The position numbers and the translations under genes were made by a program. 64,000 nucleotides of DNA from Ascarosepion bandense (Eukaryota > Mollusca > Cephalopoda > Sepiida > Sepiidae). The stretch lies in contig JBBBDQ010001279.1 of the NCBI GenBank assembly GCA_037127315.1, positions 1,362,501 through 1,426,500 of the forward strand, read 5' to 3'. The notes under the pieces were generated by a model that was given only the letters and a program-made list of their open reading frames with translations, ran no database searches and was not told where the DNA came from. This document shows positions 29,413 through 40,216 of the stretch, in pieces (within the stretch, counting starts at the first letter, position 1; the number at the start of each line of letters is the position of its first letter).

Positions 29413-29812
29413 AACCAACATACGATACAGAGTTACAAAATGTAACAATAAAAGATGTGGGGTTTGTGATATCATTATAGAAGGAAACACCTACAATTTT
29501 GAAAACCCCACAAAAACATTCACAATAAAAAATAATTTCAACAGCAACTCCGAAAACTGTGGTATATGTACTCAAGTGCACAAAATGTAATAAATCTAAT
29601 ATTAAAATTAGCCAAGCACTAAACAACAGAAAATCCCTTCACAAGAGCAACATCAAACTATCAGACAATAGAAGATACTTTGTTTCACAACACATCTTTT
29701 AATTCAATCAAATTGAAAATTATGCCATTATATCAGACAGACTCTTACCTACAATTACAAGAAAAAACTTCATAAACAAATTTAAACCAGCACTTAATAG
29801 ATCATAACCCCC

Positions 29813-29814
<2 letters not shown>

Positions 29815-29878
<64 letters not shown>
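29815..29878. repeat. (CA)n microsatellite
   Basis: A CA tract at the 3' end of the PLE remnant. Confidence 0.95.
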
Positions 29879-30009
29879 CACGCACACAGAATGACAGGCG
29901 GACCGAATATGCTCACACATATGCGCACTCACACAAGTATATACACATACTAGGAAGAACGAACGCAGTGACACACACGAAATCCTACACAACATAGAAA
30001 GTGTATATA

Positions 30010-30979
30010 CAGTGGACCTGTCGTATGCGACCAACCCTACTGCCATCAAAAACATACGGCAGGTGGTCGCTCACTAAAGGCTAATAGTCATGACCTATTT
30101 ACGCCAGGATCGTATACTCCACTCATCAGAATGTACATAGTAGAATTTTACCATGTAATCTGGTAATAAATAAATAAGAACATAAGAAAATAGCCTAACT
30201 TTAAAGAAATTTATTCAGCATAATTCATTTTAAAATTAAAAATAAGTATTTACAACGGTCAACAAGAGACCAAAATATTTATTCAAAAAAAATATTTATT
30301 AAAAAAGTATACGGTTTCAGTTTTTTTCTTAGAAGTGAGTGATAGCAAAAGAGAATCTGCGATAATACATGGAAAAATATACAAAAAACTGACAGCGATG
30401 GTGAGTGGGGGTAGAGAAACAGAGAGATAGAGATAGATATACTCAGATAGAAAGAGAGTAGATAGATACACAAAAATAAAGGAACGAAAGAGATAGACAG
30501 TTGAGAAAGCGACATAATTGTGGTTTTCCCAATCCCTGAATTTATCCAAGTCAGTATAGAGACTGCGATAAATCCCTTGAACATGTCAAATGCAATACCT
30601 GTTGTACAAAACAGCTAATGTTTGACCGTCAGGTGAACTCAGGCAATGTACATTTCAACAAGAAATAACAGGTTGGTACAACACTACAATAACAAAACAA
30701 TGAGGAAGTATTCCTGGCTGAGATCAAAGCAAAATGAAATAGATTACTCATTTAGTTTCTTCTAATTTAGAAGTTCGAAGTGTATGATCAAAATGAATTT
30801 TTTTTAAGCGGTCGCTTGATCAGTGATTTTCACTAGTTCATGTTAGTCGCTGGTCGCGTTGTGGAGGTGGTCGCTCACTAAAGGAAAATTAACATTAGCA
30901 GATCGTCCGTGCATAGATAAACGGTCGTTAACAACGGGTGGTCGCTGACGAAAATGGTCGCATACGACAGGTTCCACTG
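30010..30979. mobile_element. Pogo/Tigger-like non-autonomous DNA transposon
   Basis: The left TIR starts CAGTGGACCTGTCGTATGCG and the right TIR is its complement with one extra base; TA flanks both ends (30008-30009, 30980-30981). GGTGGTCGCTCACTAAAGG is repeated inside each end. No transposase ORF lies within the 970 bp. CAGTGGAACC-type ends with TA duplication are typical of pogo/Tigger elements. Confidence 0.85.
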
Positions 30980-31172
30980 TATATATATGTATTATGTATA
31001 ATGTGTGTTTGTATGTGTGTTTGTGTGTGCGTATAAATATATAAATAAAAAAACAAAGATATACAAAAAAAAAACATTCCTCTGTCCAATATTTAACCCA
31101 TCTGAAAGCATTTTATTACCATTAAAGCGGAAAGAGATTCCCTTACGAGTAAGACGATGACTAACAAAACAG

Positions 31173-31265
31173 TGCCTGAAGAAGGTCCCGAAACCAGATA
31201 CCCGTGTAGCAGAATAGAAAATAAGAAAACAAAAACTAGAATACAATATATATTTTATAAAAAAA
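31173..31265 (+). ncRNA. Decayed hammerhead, relative of 25574-25616
   Basis: CTGAAGAAGGTCCCGAAAC then CCGTGTAGC keeps the core order, GTA and part of stem I. Stem II is collapsed. The downstream AATACAATATATATTTTAT matches the flank of the 25.5-kb copy. Confidence 0.4.
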
Positions 31266-31284
31266 CACTTGCAGTTTTTCTTTT

Positions 31285-31290
<6 letters not shown>

Positions 31291-31346
<56 letters not shown>
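31291..31346. repeat. (TA)n microsatellite
   Basis: A pure TA tract, directly after the hammerhead relic and its flank. Confidence 0.95.
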
Positions 31347-31348
<2 letters not shown>

Positions 31349-31452
31349 CTCCTGTCACGCTCATGGAGAGAGAAGTAATAACGAGAAGCGTCGGCTCAGT
31401 TCATTCAATTTACTACCAGTTATTAAACTTTACCACCAGTTATGAAAACTCT

Positions 31453-31758
31453 GATGTGCTTTGTAGTGCATTGGATATCGTCTCGGAACGAGAAATTGGG
31501 GAGCCGAGTTCGAATTCCAGCTGAATTCATTGCATTTACTTACGCGCAAATACCCTTGGGAAAGGTATTAATCCGTCTATTCCTTCCAGTTATGGGTTAA
31601 ATAACAGGACAGATTGGGTTCTATAGCCTTGGTCGGCAACCAGTTTACCGCAGAAAGCAATGGCAACCTACTGCGGGATAATTTTCTGCCTAGTCAGTCA
31701 TGTCTCGAAAGAAACATGATCGCCCAAGTGTGTATCACGTATGGCACTTAACTGACTG
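31453..31758 (+). mobile_element. SINE A, full length
   Basis: This has the same structure as 27977-28282 (GATGTGCTTTGTAGTGCATT head, GTTCGAATTCC B box, CACTTAACTGACTG end). Imperfect target duplication: ATGAAAACTCT at 31442 and ATGAAAGCTCT at 31759. Within the body CATGTCTCGAAAGAAACATG replaces the usual stem loop. Confidence 0.88.
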
Positions 31759-31870
31759 ATGAAAGCTCTTGCTGTGTGTTTGTTCATTAACAGTGCCTTA
31801 TCTTATTTTTTTGCAATAATTATGTCGCCGAGTAGTGAAGAGCATATATCCTTTCTATTATAATAAAGAC

Positions 31871-31872
<2 letters not shown>

Positions 31873-31925
<53 letters not shown>

Positions 31926-32075
31926 GCGCTCAAGGGTTTGGTTGGATTATTATGTTGTTTTTTTTTCTTAGGTCTTAATGTAATAGGCGGTACATAAGTT
32001 TGTTGTTCTTTTAGACGGCATATTGATGTAAATATTTTGATGTCATTTTTGACTGCACAAGCCCACTTGTTTGTA
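31873..32075 (+). repeat. (GT)n and dispersed repeat F, copy 2
   Basis: (GT)n at 31873-31923. 32008-32075 shares ACGGCATATTGATGTAAATA and GACTGCACAAGCCCAC with 11237-11305. Confidence 0.6.
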
Positions 32076-32735
32076 AATAAATCTTGAAAGTTTAATCAAA
32101 CTTCTACAATTATTTGATTTTTTTCAAGAATTTCTAAACCAATATGTCTTTCACTGCAAAAAAGACGCTCTGCATTGGCATAGAAAATTTAACAGTCCAT
32201 CCACGGACGAAAGAAAAACGTTTTCAACCAAAATTTCGAATGTCCCACTTTAAAAACCTTGTTTTTAAAGAATTAAAAAATATAGTTCAATAACAAAAGC
32301 TACTTTGGTTTATCCTCTTAAATATAACAAAGATTTTGACGATAAAAGTTACTTTTATCAAGTTTAGGGCATTTTTTTTTATCACAGTATGCTTTTTTTC
32401 AGTTATTTACCTATTTTATGCTGGACATTTTAAGTTTATATGCACCTATAAAAATGTTTCAATGAATAATATGAACACATTATGTGGATTTATTTTTATA
32501 ATGATTCTTTCTAGTTCTTTAATGTTAAGCTGGAATTTAACAAGGAAGGCGCCTCCCCATAGATTACAAAATCATCTACCATAAACACGTGCACACTGAA
32601 TTATAAATGTGAATGCTCTGATTATTACAAAATGAGGTATTATACAAAATTTGATACACAATACAAAAGTTAATTCCTCTACAAAAAAACTTAAAGCAAA
32701 ATAATGATATTTTTGTATGAAAATATGCTGCCTAA

Positions 32736-32737
<2 letters not shown>
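32076..32737. other. Unannotated AT-rich stretch
   Basis: No repeat partner or coding signal found. The 82-aa ORF at 32336-32584 has AT-rich composition and no recognised motif. Confidence 0.35.

Positions 32738-32803
<66 letters not shown>
32738..32803. repeat. (TA)n microsatellite
   Basis: A TA tract ~43 bases from the predicted cleavage-side end of the hammerhead that follows. Confidence 0.95.
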
Positions 32804-32805
<2 letters not shown>

Positions 32806-32845
32806 TCTGTTTTCTTTTAAGAAAAACTTTAAACACCGGTCATAT

Positions 32846-32912
32846 TTCCGTAATAAATTTATTTCAGTCAATAATTGTTGTTGCCAACAATCACCGACTT
32901 CATCAGACGGAA
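32846..32912 (-). ncRNA. Hammerhead ribozyme, complete
   Basis: On the minus strand: stem I UUCCGU with ACGGAA (six perfect pairs), CUGAUGA (32900-32906), stem II AGUC/GACU whose loop contains its own hairpin AUUGUUG-GCAA-CAACAAU, GAAA (32862-32865), stem III AUA/UAU with AAUU loop, and the NUH triplet AUU. All conserved core bases are present. AUU is a permitted but slower triplet than GUC. Confidence 0.82.
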
Positions 32913-33640
32913 GGCCCTATTCGACTTGTTTCATGTCGTATTACTACGGAATGAAAGTTCAGTCAAGGCCAGGCGGAGGGGGAGGCAACATAGGATAGCC
33001 CACTATAATAAGTATTTCCGTTTTCGTTTGCCGGGATATAGTGGGAGGAGAAGTTTAATACAAACAAAACAACACGTGACTAATGTCACCAGCAAATTTA
33101 TACATCAAATCATAATTCAAATTCCTAAGCCAAAATTTTATTTTTATTTTCCTAGATCTGTGATAAGTTAAGTCTAAATTTACGTTTAATTAGATTAAGT
33201 TAAGGCTATTATTTCTTTTCTTTACTCAATTGTTGATAAGATAATTCCATTCTATTTGTTGTAAGACTAGATTATATCCATGTTATATCTAAATTCCTTG
33301 AACTTCCATTCCGATAGGTGTCGTTGGTTACCAGCAGTCCTATCTTATTTCCTACTACCACTCCTGCTAACTTTCCTGTTTTATTAATATTTATTTATTT
33401 ATTTATTTATTTATTTACTCCCCCGTCCTTCCCATCTTATCCCACTAGTATGCTAATTTTCGCACCTCCTCTTATCTGTCTTCACTAGAGACCATTTTTC
33501 AGACTTGGTGTCTACTTCTATCCACTCCCTTCCACTTTCGATTTTCTTTCCTTCGCTCATTTAGGTAGTTTCCACCTCTCCTTCTAAACCTACATATATA
33601 TATATTGAAGCAGTAGGGAGTTGGTTAATGTTTATTGAAT
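32913..33640. other. Unannotated stretch next to the hammerhead
   Basis: This may be the body of the hammerhead's element. CCCACTATA at 32998 and TATAGTGGG at ~33041 form an inverted repeat. 33388-33415 is a (TTTA)n tract. No RT or endonuclease frame was found. Confidence 0.35.
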
Positions 33641-33658
33641 TGGCTTTGTGTTAAGCAT

Positions 33659-33706
33659 AACCAAACTTTCTACAGGCTACAGATTATTTCCTATCATCAG
33701 AAGGTT
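33659..33706 (-). ncRNA. Possible hammerhead, minimal
   Basis: The minus strand has AACC, UU, CUGAUGA, UAGG...CCUGUA, GAAA, GUUU, GGUU. The core is intact and outer stem I (AACC/GGUU) pairs, but stem III is at most one pair and stem II is bulged. Confidence 0.4.
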
Positions 33707-33779
33707 GGAGATTAGAATGTGTGGATTTGTGGAAGAATAAAAGTATACATATGCTTAAATATAAATTTATTTATGGAAA

Positions 33780-33914
33780 GGAATAACATGATAAGGTTAA
33801 ACGTTCCAAGAGAAATAGTATTAAGAGGTTAATGGTATCAAGAGTTCGAAATAGTCCTTGCGAGAGTGAATTGATGTGTACGTAGGCAGGAACGTATGTA
33901 TGTATGTATGTATG

Positions 33915-33945
<31 letters not shown>

Positions 33946-34385
33946 TCTTTGAGTAGGAGTATCTTTTAAGTTATCTTTCAGTGAGAGAGGTGAACTATGA
34001 AGAAGAAGGAGGTGAGAGAGGTGAACTATGAAGAAGAAGGAGGTGAGAGAGGTGAACTATGAAGAAGAAGGAGGTGAGAGAGGTAATAATAATAATAACG
34101 ATCGCTTGACGTTTGTCAAGGATACGTGTTAATTGCTCGTCATCTTAACTCTCTGACGACGGCCGATTTTGCTCCGTCTTTTATTTGGTTTGGGAATTCA
34201 CTCCCGGGTGTGATTCTGGCCTTTCCATTAGACGACAAACATTTCGCATCGAGGTGTGAAATTTCGCGAGTTTTTTTGTTTGTTAAATAAAGTCTGTAAT
34301 TCGAGAAAATTCGTTTATTTCTAACAAAATCAATAAGTATGTGCATAGCATTTGAATTTTTTAAAATCTATAATTTGTTTTGTTT
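33780..34385 (+). repeat. Dispersed repeat I, copy 1, with internal tandem repeats
   Basis: ~550 bp match 58600-59290: GTGTACGTAGGCAGGAACGT, ATAACGATCGCTTGACGTTT, GGGAATTCACTC, TTTCTAACAAAATCAAT. Internally, (GTAT)n occupies 33898-33942 and a 31-bp unit (GAGAGAGGTGAACTATGAAG) repeats at 33984-34085; both are single-copy in the sister. The class is unknown. Confidence 0.7.
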
Positions 34386-34445
34386 ACCACATTATAAAAT
34401 ATGTATACTTAGGTAGCATATATTAGTCTAATATTGTATATTAGT

Positions 34446-34552
34446 CTTAAATTGTAATGTTTAGTGCCAAAATTGGTGTTCTTTTCAGTAGTTTACTAGT
34501 GGAATCTCATTCTAGGCAAGCATTTTTGTCATAAAGTGCTTGAGATCAAGGT
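34446..34552 (+). repeat. Dispersed repeat B, copy 2
   Basis: Matches 5178-5285 (AATTGTAATG, TAGTGCC, GGCAAGCA, AAAGTGCT). Confidence 0.55.
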
Positions 34553-34559
34553 ATGAATA

Positions 34560-34890
34560 TAACGTAATACAATAAATAAAAACAAAGTAGGAAATGTGTC
34601 TTAATCTAACATGTTTCACTTTTTCGCTTGTTCAGAGATCTGGTTTAGGACAAAAAGTAAATTTTTTTTAAGTTTTAAAAAACAAAGAGACGGTATACTG
34701 GAGTGTTTGGGGTTTGATTCTTATTGGTCAAATATGTGTCACGTGTAATAAAGCAATAGACGATACTTTTAAATGTAAGTGTATGTGATGTATAAGAACG
34801 TTTGTCTGCTTATATGTCTTATAATAAGACACGTGTCAATCGCATTAAAATGATGGACAATTTTTAAAATATGGTAAAATGTGTGATGTT
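34560..34890 (-). repeat. Dispersed repeat H, copy 3, ending in a hammerhead-like motif
   Basis: The minus-strand copy of 24340-24610. Its end at 34639-34604 reads AUCU, CUGAACA, GAAAC, AU, GUU, AGAU: stem I and the minimal stem III pair, but CUGAUGA is CUGAACA and stem II is poor. Confidence 0.5.
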
Positions 34891-35059
34891 AAAATGGAGT
34901 ACATTTCCGTTTAGATTTGTAGTGAAGCAATATATGCATCATGTTTGAAGCCATTTTTTAAAGAATATATGAATAAATTTAAACGTAATAAATTTTTACG
35001 ATTGGAATCTGTCATTGAATTAATTAATATGTATTATACTACTAATTTTTCTATGGGTA

Positions 35060-35410
35060 CATTCACTAAATCACTGAACAAATAGCATAGTATGAAGAAT
35101 AAAGGCTCAAAACTTAATAAAAACAAAGTTTTTTTCCCCGTCAAAATGTTTATGTTATTATTAAGAGGAAAGATCAAAGTATTTTTATTAATTAAAAAAA
35201 AAAATTAATCCTTTCTAACACATTCGAAATTTTGGTAAAAATCTTGTTTTTTTTTTTTTTGTTTTTTTTTTTGTTTTTTGTTTTTGGGTGACAGCAAGTT
35301 ACCAAATTTTGTACCAGAATTTTCTATGGATAATATATTACACAACTCGGTTTTTCTTGTGAAAAACACATTCATTTTAAAATTCTTGAATCTCACCATT
35401 GTCGATTTGT
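35060..35410 (+). repeat. Dispersed repeat J, copy 1
   Basis: Matches 51490-51800 over ~310 bases: AGCATAGTATGAAGAA, ATTAAGAGGAAAGATCAAAG, CGAAATTTTGGTAAAAA and TTGTCGATT at the end. Poly-T expansion at 35247-35285. Confidence 0.65.
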
Positions 35411-35788
35411 TAGGAAGGAGACTTCTTGATGTTATCTGTCTGGAAGAGGCAATACCAGCGTGTGGCACCTTTGGAAAGTGCCTGAAAACCATACCACGGA
35501 TTGACCCAAGCCTTGTGAGTGAAACTGGGTAGACGGCCCCCTTTGGTTAGTCGTCGATGGTTGGGCTAGTTCGAAGTCACAAGTCACCGTGACCAAGGGT
35601 TTGAGCGTTCACGCTAGATAACACGCTCTCTCCCAGAAACTCTAAGGTCAGCACAGCATAGTTGCAGTATAAACTACAGGTGGGCTCTGTGGGTGTTGAA
35701 CAAGCACAAGTGTGCCTGAGCAGGTGTCTACAATGGGGACTAACTAGCTGCCCTCGTAGACGAGTATCCACGAATACGAATGGCGAGC
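35411..35788. other. GC-richer unique stretch, unassigned
   Basis: This is markedly less AT-rich than its surroundings and has no second copy in the window. Neither strand gives an ORF longer than ~65 codons with recognisable motifs. It could be a single-copy internal piece of an LTR or other element. Confidence 0.3.

Positions 35789-35838
<50 letters not shown>
35789..35838. repeat. (GATA)n microsatellite
   Basis: Pure GATA/TAGA tract. Confidence 0.95.
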
Positions 35839-36664
35839 TTTCCTCACATAAAGTATATTTTATTTTTTGAACATTTTTTAATAAAGCGAATTGTGATAAA
35901 CAAGAATAATGGATATCGTTTTTTTTAGAAAAAAAGAAAGAAAAGAAGAGCTCCATTCAGTCAATTTAAATTGGTTTTGAAATACAGTAAAGTATTTAAT
36001 TTTACTAACGGAAATATTAAATTTAATCTATTAACTTTAAATAAAAATAAAATAAAGAAGAAAGATTTTTCATTTTAAAAAATTAGTTAAAACTTTAGAT
36101 ATTGCGTATCTGTGGAGCTACCTACACTAAGCTGATCTAAATTAATATTCATGAGAATATTCATGTGAATCTCGATGAATATTCATGACCCAAGACTTCG
36201 TTGATTTATTTGAAAAAGAGAAAATATAAATAAATAAATCAATCAATAAATAAATAAATGCTATACTGTTGTTGTATTCCCTTATTCAGTATAAACTTCC
36301 AGTTGCATTTATCATTTCAGGTACCTTAAAATCGATTTTTTTATAGTACACAGTCGGAAATATTAATAAAACAGATCATTCATTTAGAAATTGCTATTTT
36401 TATATGAATTCTTTAACCTGCTATATTTCATTGTCAAAAATGCTAACACTATTTTGTTGTCGTGCTGGCAAAACCAGAAATGCTGCGAAAGCATTACGAA
36501 AGGGCAGCCATTTTTATTATAACAACAAACAAAAAAATGATTCATATTTCCGGAATTTTGCTGCCTTCATAAATAGATTCACCCGAGCTACAATTTCCGG
36601 TAGAATTTTTAAAAAGTAATACGTCTGTTAAACAAAATGGTTAATGTTGAACACAATGTTATTT
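35839..36664. other. Unannotated AT-rich stretch
   Basis: 36139-36190 holds three AATATTCAT blocks, one inside the palindrome ATGAATATTCAT. (AATA)n-like repeats at 36228-36258. Nothing else recognised. Confidence 0.35.
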
Positions 36665-36740
36665 ACTAGCGTAGTACCCGTCAAAAATGACATCCATATT
36701 TATATATGGAATGGCATTTTAAAGGTATTTATTTATGTAG
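36665..36740 (-). repeat. Dispersed repeat F, copy 3
   Basis: On the minus strand TTTAAAATGCCATTCCATAT and GATGTCATTTTTGACGGG match the 11.2- and 32.0-kb copies. Confidence 0.5.
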
Positions 36741-36799
36741 TTATGCCTTTAAAGCGTAACTCACACCATACGTAGAAGGTTTACATCGATCACTGGATC

Positions 36800-37065
36800 T
36801 GTAGTATCTGAGCGCTTTTTGGAAAGCTTTCATCCACATTCAAAAACTATAAAAAACAAGGATCTTGAAGTGAAAATATAAAAAGGTGGAACATGAAGAC
36901 ATCAATAATTCCAGTTATATTTGGAGCACTCGTACTGATTGGAAAAAGTTCCAATAGATTAACTGACTGCATTCCTGGTATATCAGGCCTTAAAAAAAAT
37001 AAAGCAAAATGTACTCAAATGTACAGCTCACATATTACAAAGAGTTTTATCTATGTAAATGTTGT
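36800..37065 (+). pseudogene. RLE-type LINE fragment, endonuclease end to 3' terminus
   Basis: The frame IIPVIFGALVLIG with DCIPGISGLKK matches VVPVIVGALGMIK and ERIPGNPSLRD of the 3391-4350 ORF. Upstream out-of-frame codons match KLSKYKDLEIE. Degenerate. Confidence 0.7.
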
Positions 37066-37129
37066 CTTAGGGTTTGTTTGTTTTTTAATTTTTAATTTTT
37101 TTTTTTTTGCAAAAATCGTCAGCGGAAAA

Positions 37130-37461
37130 TGTTTTGAAGACGTAATAAACTTGAAATTCCAGAGTGATCAATATTGGCACTGGAATTATGAAACTTTTAC
37201 GGAAAGGGAACTGCAAGAAACTAGTATAAACATCACCCAGATCCGGTTATAGAGATAGAACCTGTAATAATTTTAGAGGACTTTTACAATTCACACAGAC
37301 GGAACAATCAAAGCTAATCCCCCAAACATGTGTTTTTTATTAACATGGCAATTCCTGCTGATTGTAGTGTATCTTTAAAAATATTTTTTTAAAATTATCA
37401 AAATACAAGAATCTTGAAGTGGAAATCTCAAAAACATGGCACGTCAAGATAATCAATAATT
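37130..37461 (+). pseudogene. RLE-type LINE fragment, post-finger to endonuclease
   Basis: The plus strand reads YWHWNYE, HHPDPVIEIEPVIILEDF, RRNNQS (RPD lost), LKLSKYKNLEVEISKTW in shifting frames. These match residues ~166-265 of the 3391-4350 ORF. It stops at AATAATTCC, where a 139-bp MITE begins. It lies 3' of the fragment that should follow it, so the element has been rearranged. Confidence 0.65.
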
Positions 37462-37600
37462 CCATGAGCCGATTATAGCAGTAAGCAAATTTTATTTGGC
37501 TGTAGACGAGCGAGGCAGAGATCAAGCGAGGTGAGGTGAACTGTCTAACTAGCGCGCAATCCCTTTTCACAACCAAATAACTGCTATAATCGGCTCATGG
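37462..37600. mobile_element. 139-bp MITE with perfect 21-bp TIRs
   Basis: The termini are CCATGAGCCGATTATAGCAG plus T on the left (37462-37482) and the exact complement on the right (37580-37600). The interior is relatively GC-rich with no ORF. No clear target duplication beyond TT. The superfamily is undetermined. Confidence 0.85.
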
Positions 37601-38228
37601 TTTTATTTCGGGGGTGGCGATCCGGCCAAAGAGTTATTTGGTACATTGCATTTTCTTTTGCTTTCATTTTTAGGTACATTTCCTCTGCAGTAGGTGTATT
37701 ATAGCTTAGCTGCACTTCACCAACTTAAAATACATTTTTGAATTTGTTGGCTTCCTTTATGACTAATTAAAATTTCTTATTTCTAACCTGTTTTTTAACA
37801 TAGGTCATGATCAAGTCTTCTTTAGTTTCTAGATTGTTGTGGCGTTATAAGGCAGTTCTAGTTGAACTAATCCTCCGCGTCCTTCGGATCTGGACACATA
37901 CAGACGATCAACATCAACCTTCACATGCGGTGAAATGTTTGAAGATCCATTCAAAACGAAAAAGCTTCTCATTTGCCAGTTTAAAATGTTGTTTGTCAAG
38001 TTTTTAGTCATTATTTATTGCTTAGTTATTATCGATTATTATCGATTATTATCGATTATTATTATTATTATCATTATCATTATTCGTTTCTTCAGTGGCT
38101 TTTAGGAAGTTTGTAGTGGTATCTATAGTATGCCTTATAATATTACTTTTATGAAAATATTACTTTTTTTTTAGTTGAACTTAATTTTTTTTAAAGCTTC
38201 GAAAAAACACCAGAAAAGGTAACATATT
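37601..38228. other. Unannotated stretch
   Basis: An 11-bp tandem (ATTATTATCG-type) at 38030-38062 is the only structure noted. Confidence 0.35.
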
Positions 38229-39345
38229 TTTTTTTTTATAAGCGTTTCACCCCGAGTAAGGCATGTCACTGCCACTACTGCGCAGGGGGCTACGTAGAGT
38301 GGAGAAAGGATGATTAAATATAGGAAATGTCAGAGGGTGGGTGATAGGCGGGTAAGGATACCGAGAATGAGGGTTGGATAGATGAGAGTGTTCTGAGAAT
38401 AGTTGGGAGTTAGTGTGATAGGAGGTGTCTATTGACCCTACATTTAAACACCTGGAGATTGTAACTGTCCGGAAAGCAGACTTGTGGAAGGGAGTTCCAC
38501 AGGCGGGAAGCGCGAGAAAAGAAGCTGTTGAAGTAGAATTTACGGTTACATCTTATTTGTTTAACTGTAAAAGTTGCTAATCTAGTATCTCGTGTAAATT
38601 CGTGCTTAGGCGGCACCAGTGATCTAAGCTCATCGGAGCAGAAGCCATGAAAGTACTTGTAGAAGAGGCACAGGGAAGCCACATCACGCCGGTGAGAGAG
38701 TGGTTGCAGCCGGTCTGCCAAGTCATTATCAACCACGTTACAGATCCTCCTTTGTATTTTGTCAAGAAGCCCAAGGAGAGCAGCAGAGGCACCCGACCAG
38801 ATATGGCAGCAATATTCAATACATGGGCGGATGGTAGATTTGTATATGTGCAGAATAGATTCAGGTGGGAAAAACTTCCGGGCCCTGCACAGGGAGCCGA
38901 CTTTCATAGCAGCAGATTTGGCAATGGATTCAATATAGTCATTCCATTTGAGGTCCGCCGACAGTGTAAGGCCAAGGAGGCGTAGTATTTTACTCTCTGG
39001 GAGGCTAGCCTGTCCCATGCTAATGGGAGGTAGATGCGATTGTCTATGGTGGTTAGTTGATAACAGCTTTGTTTTAGAGGCATTGAAATTTATCAGCCAT
39101 TTCCTACCCAGGCCACTACGGATTGGAGGTCCCTTTCAAGTACGGCAGCGAAGTTCCCTTTGTCGTCCAGACCTGGTTTCTGATCGATGCGAGAGTAGAT
39201 TGTTGTGTCGTCGGCATACATGCCAACTTGGGATCTAATGGTGTCGGGGAGATCATTAATGTAGATCAGAAAGAGCGTGGGACCTAGAATAGAACCTTGA
39301 GGGACGCCCGCGTTCGTATGGTAGTTTTGGGAGGCATGCACATGA
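38229..39345 (-). pseudogene. Jockey/CR1-like LINE with RT active-site motifs
   Basis: A poly-T at 38229 and the 3' UTR are followed by two overlapping frames. ORF 38410-39018 holds LGLTLSADLKWNDYI, SHRRDVASLCLFYKYFHGF and SRASRLWNSLPQVCFP. ORF 39093-39341 holds [20 protein letters not shown] (RT block B) and YADDTTIYS (RT catalytic block C). One frameshift separates them. The endonuclease and N-terminal RT are missing, so it cannot move by itself. It is the best copy of this family in the window. Confidence 0.88.
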
Positions 39346-39867
39346 TATAATTTTTTTCTTTGTGTTGTTTTTATTGGAAAAAATGATTAATATCTCCTAC
39401 AGAGCGTATATTGTTGCAACCTAAAAAGGTTACTGAATGAGAAATAGCCAAAACAGAGGTTGGAAAATGAAATAGTAATTTTTAAAAGATCAACAAAGTG
39501 CAATACTCGTCAACTGCGTGAAGTAAATAACTACTGCTAGTGGTAAACTGCTAGACAACAATATCAGTATTTAGCTGCCTTCCCACTAAAAACAAAATGT
39601 GGCACACAGTCTAATATGAGTAATCCGAGCAAAAAAACCTCGGGCAAAAATTAAATGTCTACTTTTCCCCAGACGAGATTCTAATCTTTTGCAGAGCCTT
39701 GCCTGAGTCACTCTCCGCGCGAAGGCAGAGAATCCGACAATGTCAGACAAAAGTCAAGCGACGTTAATCGCTGGAGGGCAATATCCCCACCCCACCCTTC
39801 ACAATAGTCTCCAACGTACTCATAAGGATTGGGACATAGCTCAATCCTCATGTTCATAGGTACATAT

Positions 39868-39869
<2 letters not shown>
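39346..39869. other. Unannotated stretch
   Basis: 39590-39850 is GC-richer and single-copy here; no family recognised. (TA)n follows at 39870-39904. Confidence 0.35.
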
Positions 39870-39909
<40 letters not shown>

Positions 39910-39991
39910 TAAATATATTTATAAATATAAACGGCACGAACATAAGACAGACTGTCGTTATCCAGTGTTAATTAGTCCACAGTGTTTATAT

Positions 39992-40207
39992 TCGTATTCA
40001 TCCTTTAGGATATCATCAGACAAATGATGTTGACATTGATTCCAACTAAACATAAGCACGAACGAAAGAGGTGCTAAAAATTTGAAATTATTTTATAAAA
40101 ATAATGATATAGATAGATGTTTATATATCAAAAACAATTTTAGGTAAAACTATAAGAAAGTGGAAAAAGTTTTGGTGTGATGCATTTCGTCCGTGAAGAC
40201 ATCATAA
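39992..40207 (-). ncRNA. Two hammerhead-like relics
   Basis: At 40018-39992 the minus strand has CUGAUGA, AUCC-UAAA-GGAU, GAAU. At 40207-40174 it has AUGAUG, GUC-UUCACG-GAC, GAAAU, GC, AUC. Each keeps stem II and most of the core but has at least one disabling change. Confidence 0.4.
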
Positions 40208-40216
40208 TATATATAT

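Larger units (their letters stand above)
27885..29805 (+). pseudogene. PLE (RT C-terminus plus GIY-YIG), split by a SINE and a LINE
   Basis: Three segments form one element: 27885-27965, 28294-28761 and 29413-29805. Together they read (with frameshifts) INKFHTIL, FLDILIRN, ITDIYYKPTDTQQYLHF (PLE RT core to thumb), then CRFC-less RGYP-like sequence, VTKCNNKRCGVCDI, TVVYVLKCTKC, NRKSLHKSNIKLSDNRRYF and PLYQTDSYL. The latter part is the PLE GIY-YIG/C-terminal region. A poly-A expansion breaks the frame at 28487-28514. It is a dead but nearly full C-terminal half. Confidence 0.8.

Noticed and set aside
29033..29626. 197-aa ORF as a gene
   Set aside because: It joins antisense PLE sequence to the frameshifted LINE ORF across the insertion point.
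36893..37252. 119-aa ORF as a novel protein
   Set aside because: Its first ~35 residues match the LINE endonuclease end; the rest is shifted LINE sequence and a T-rich tract.
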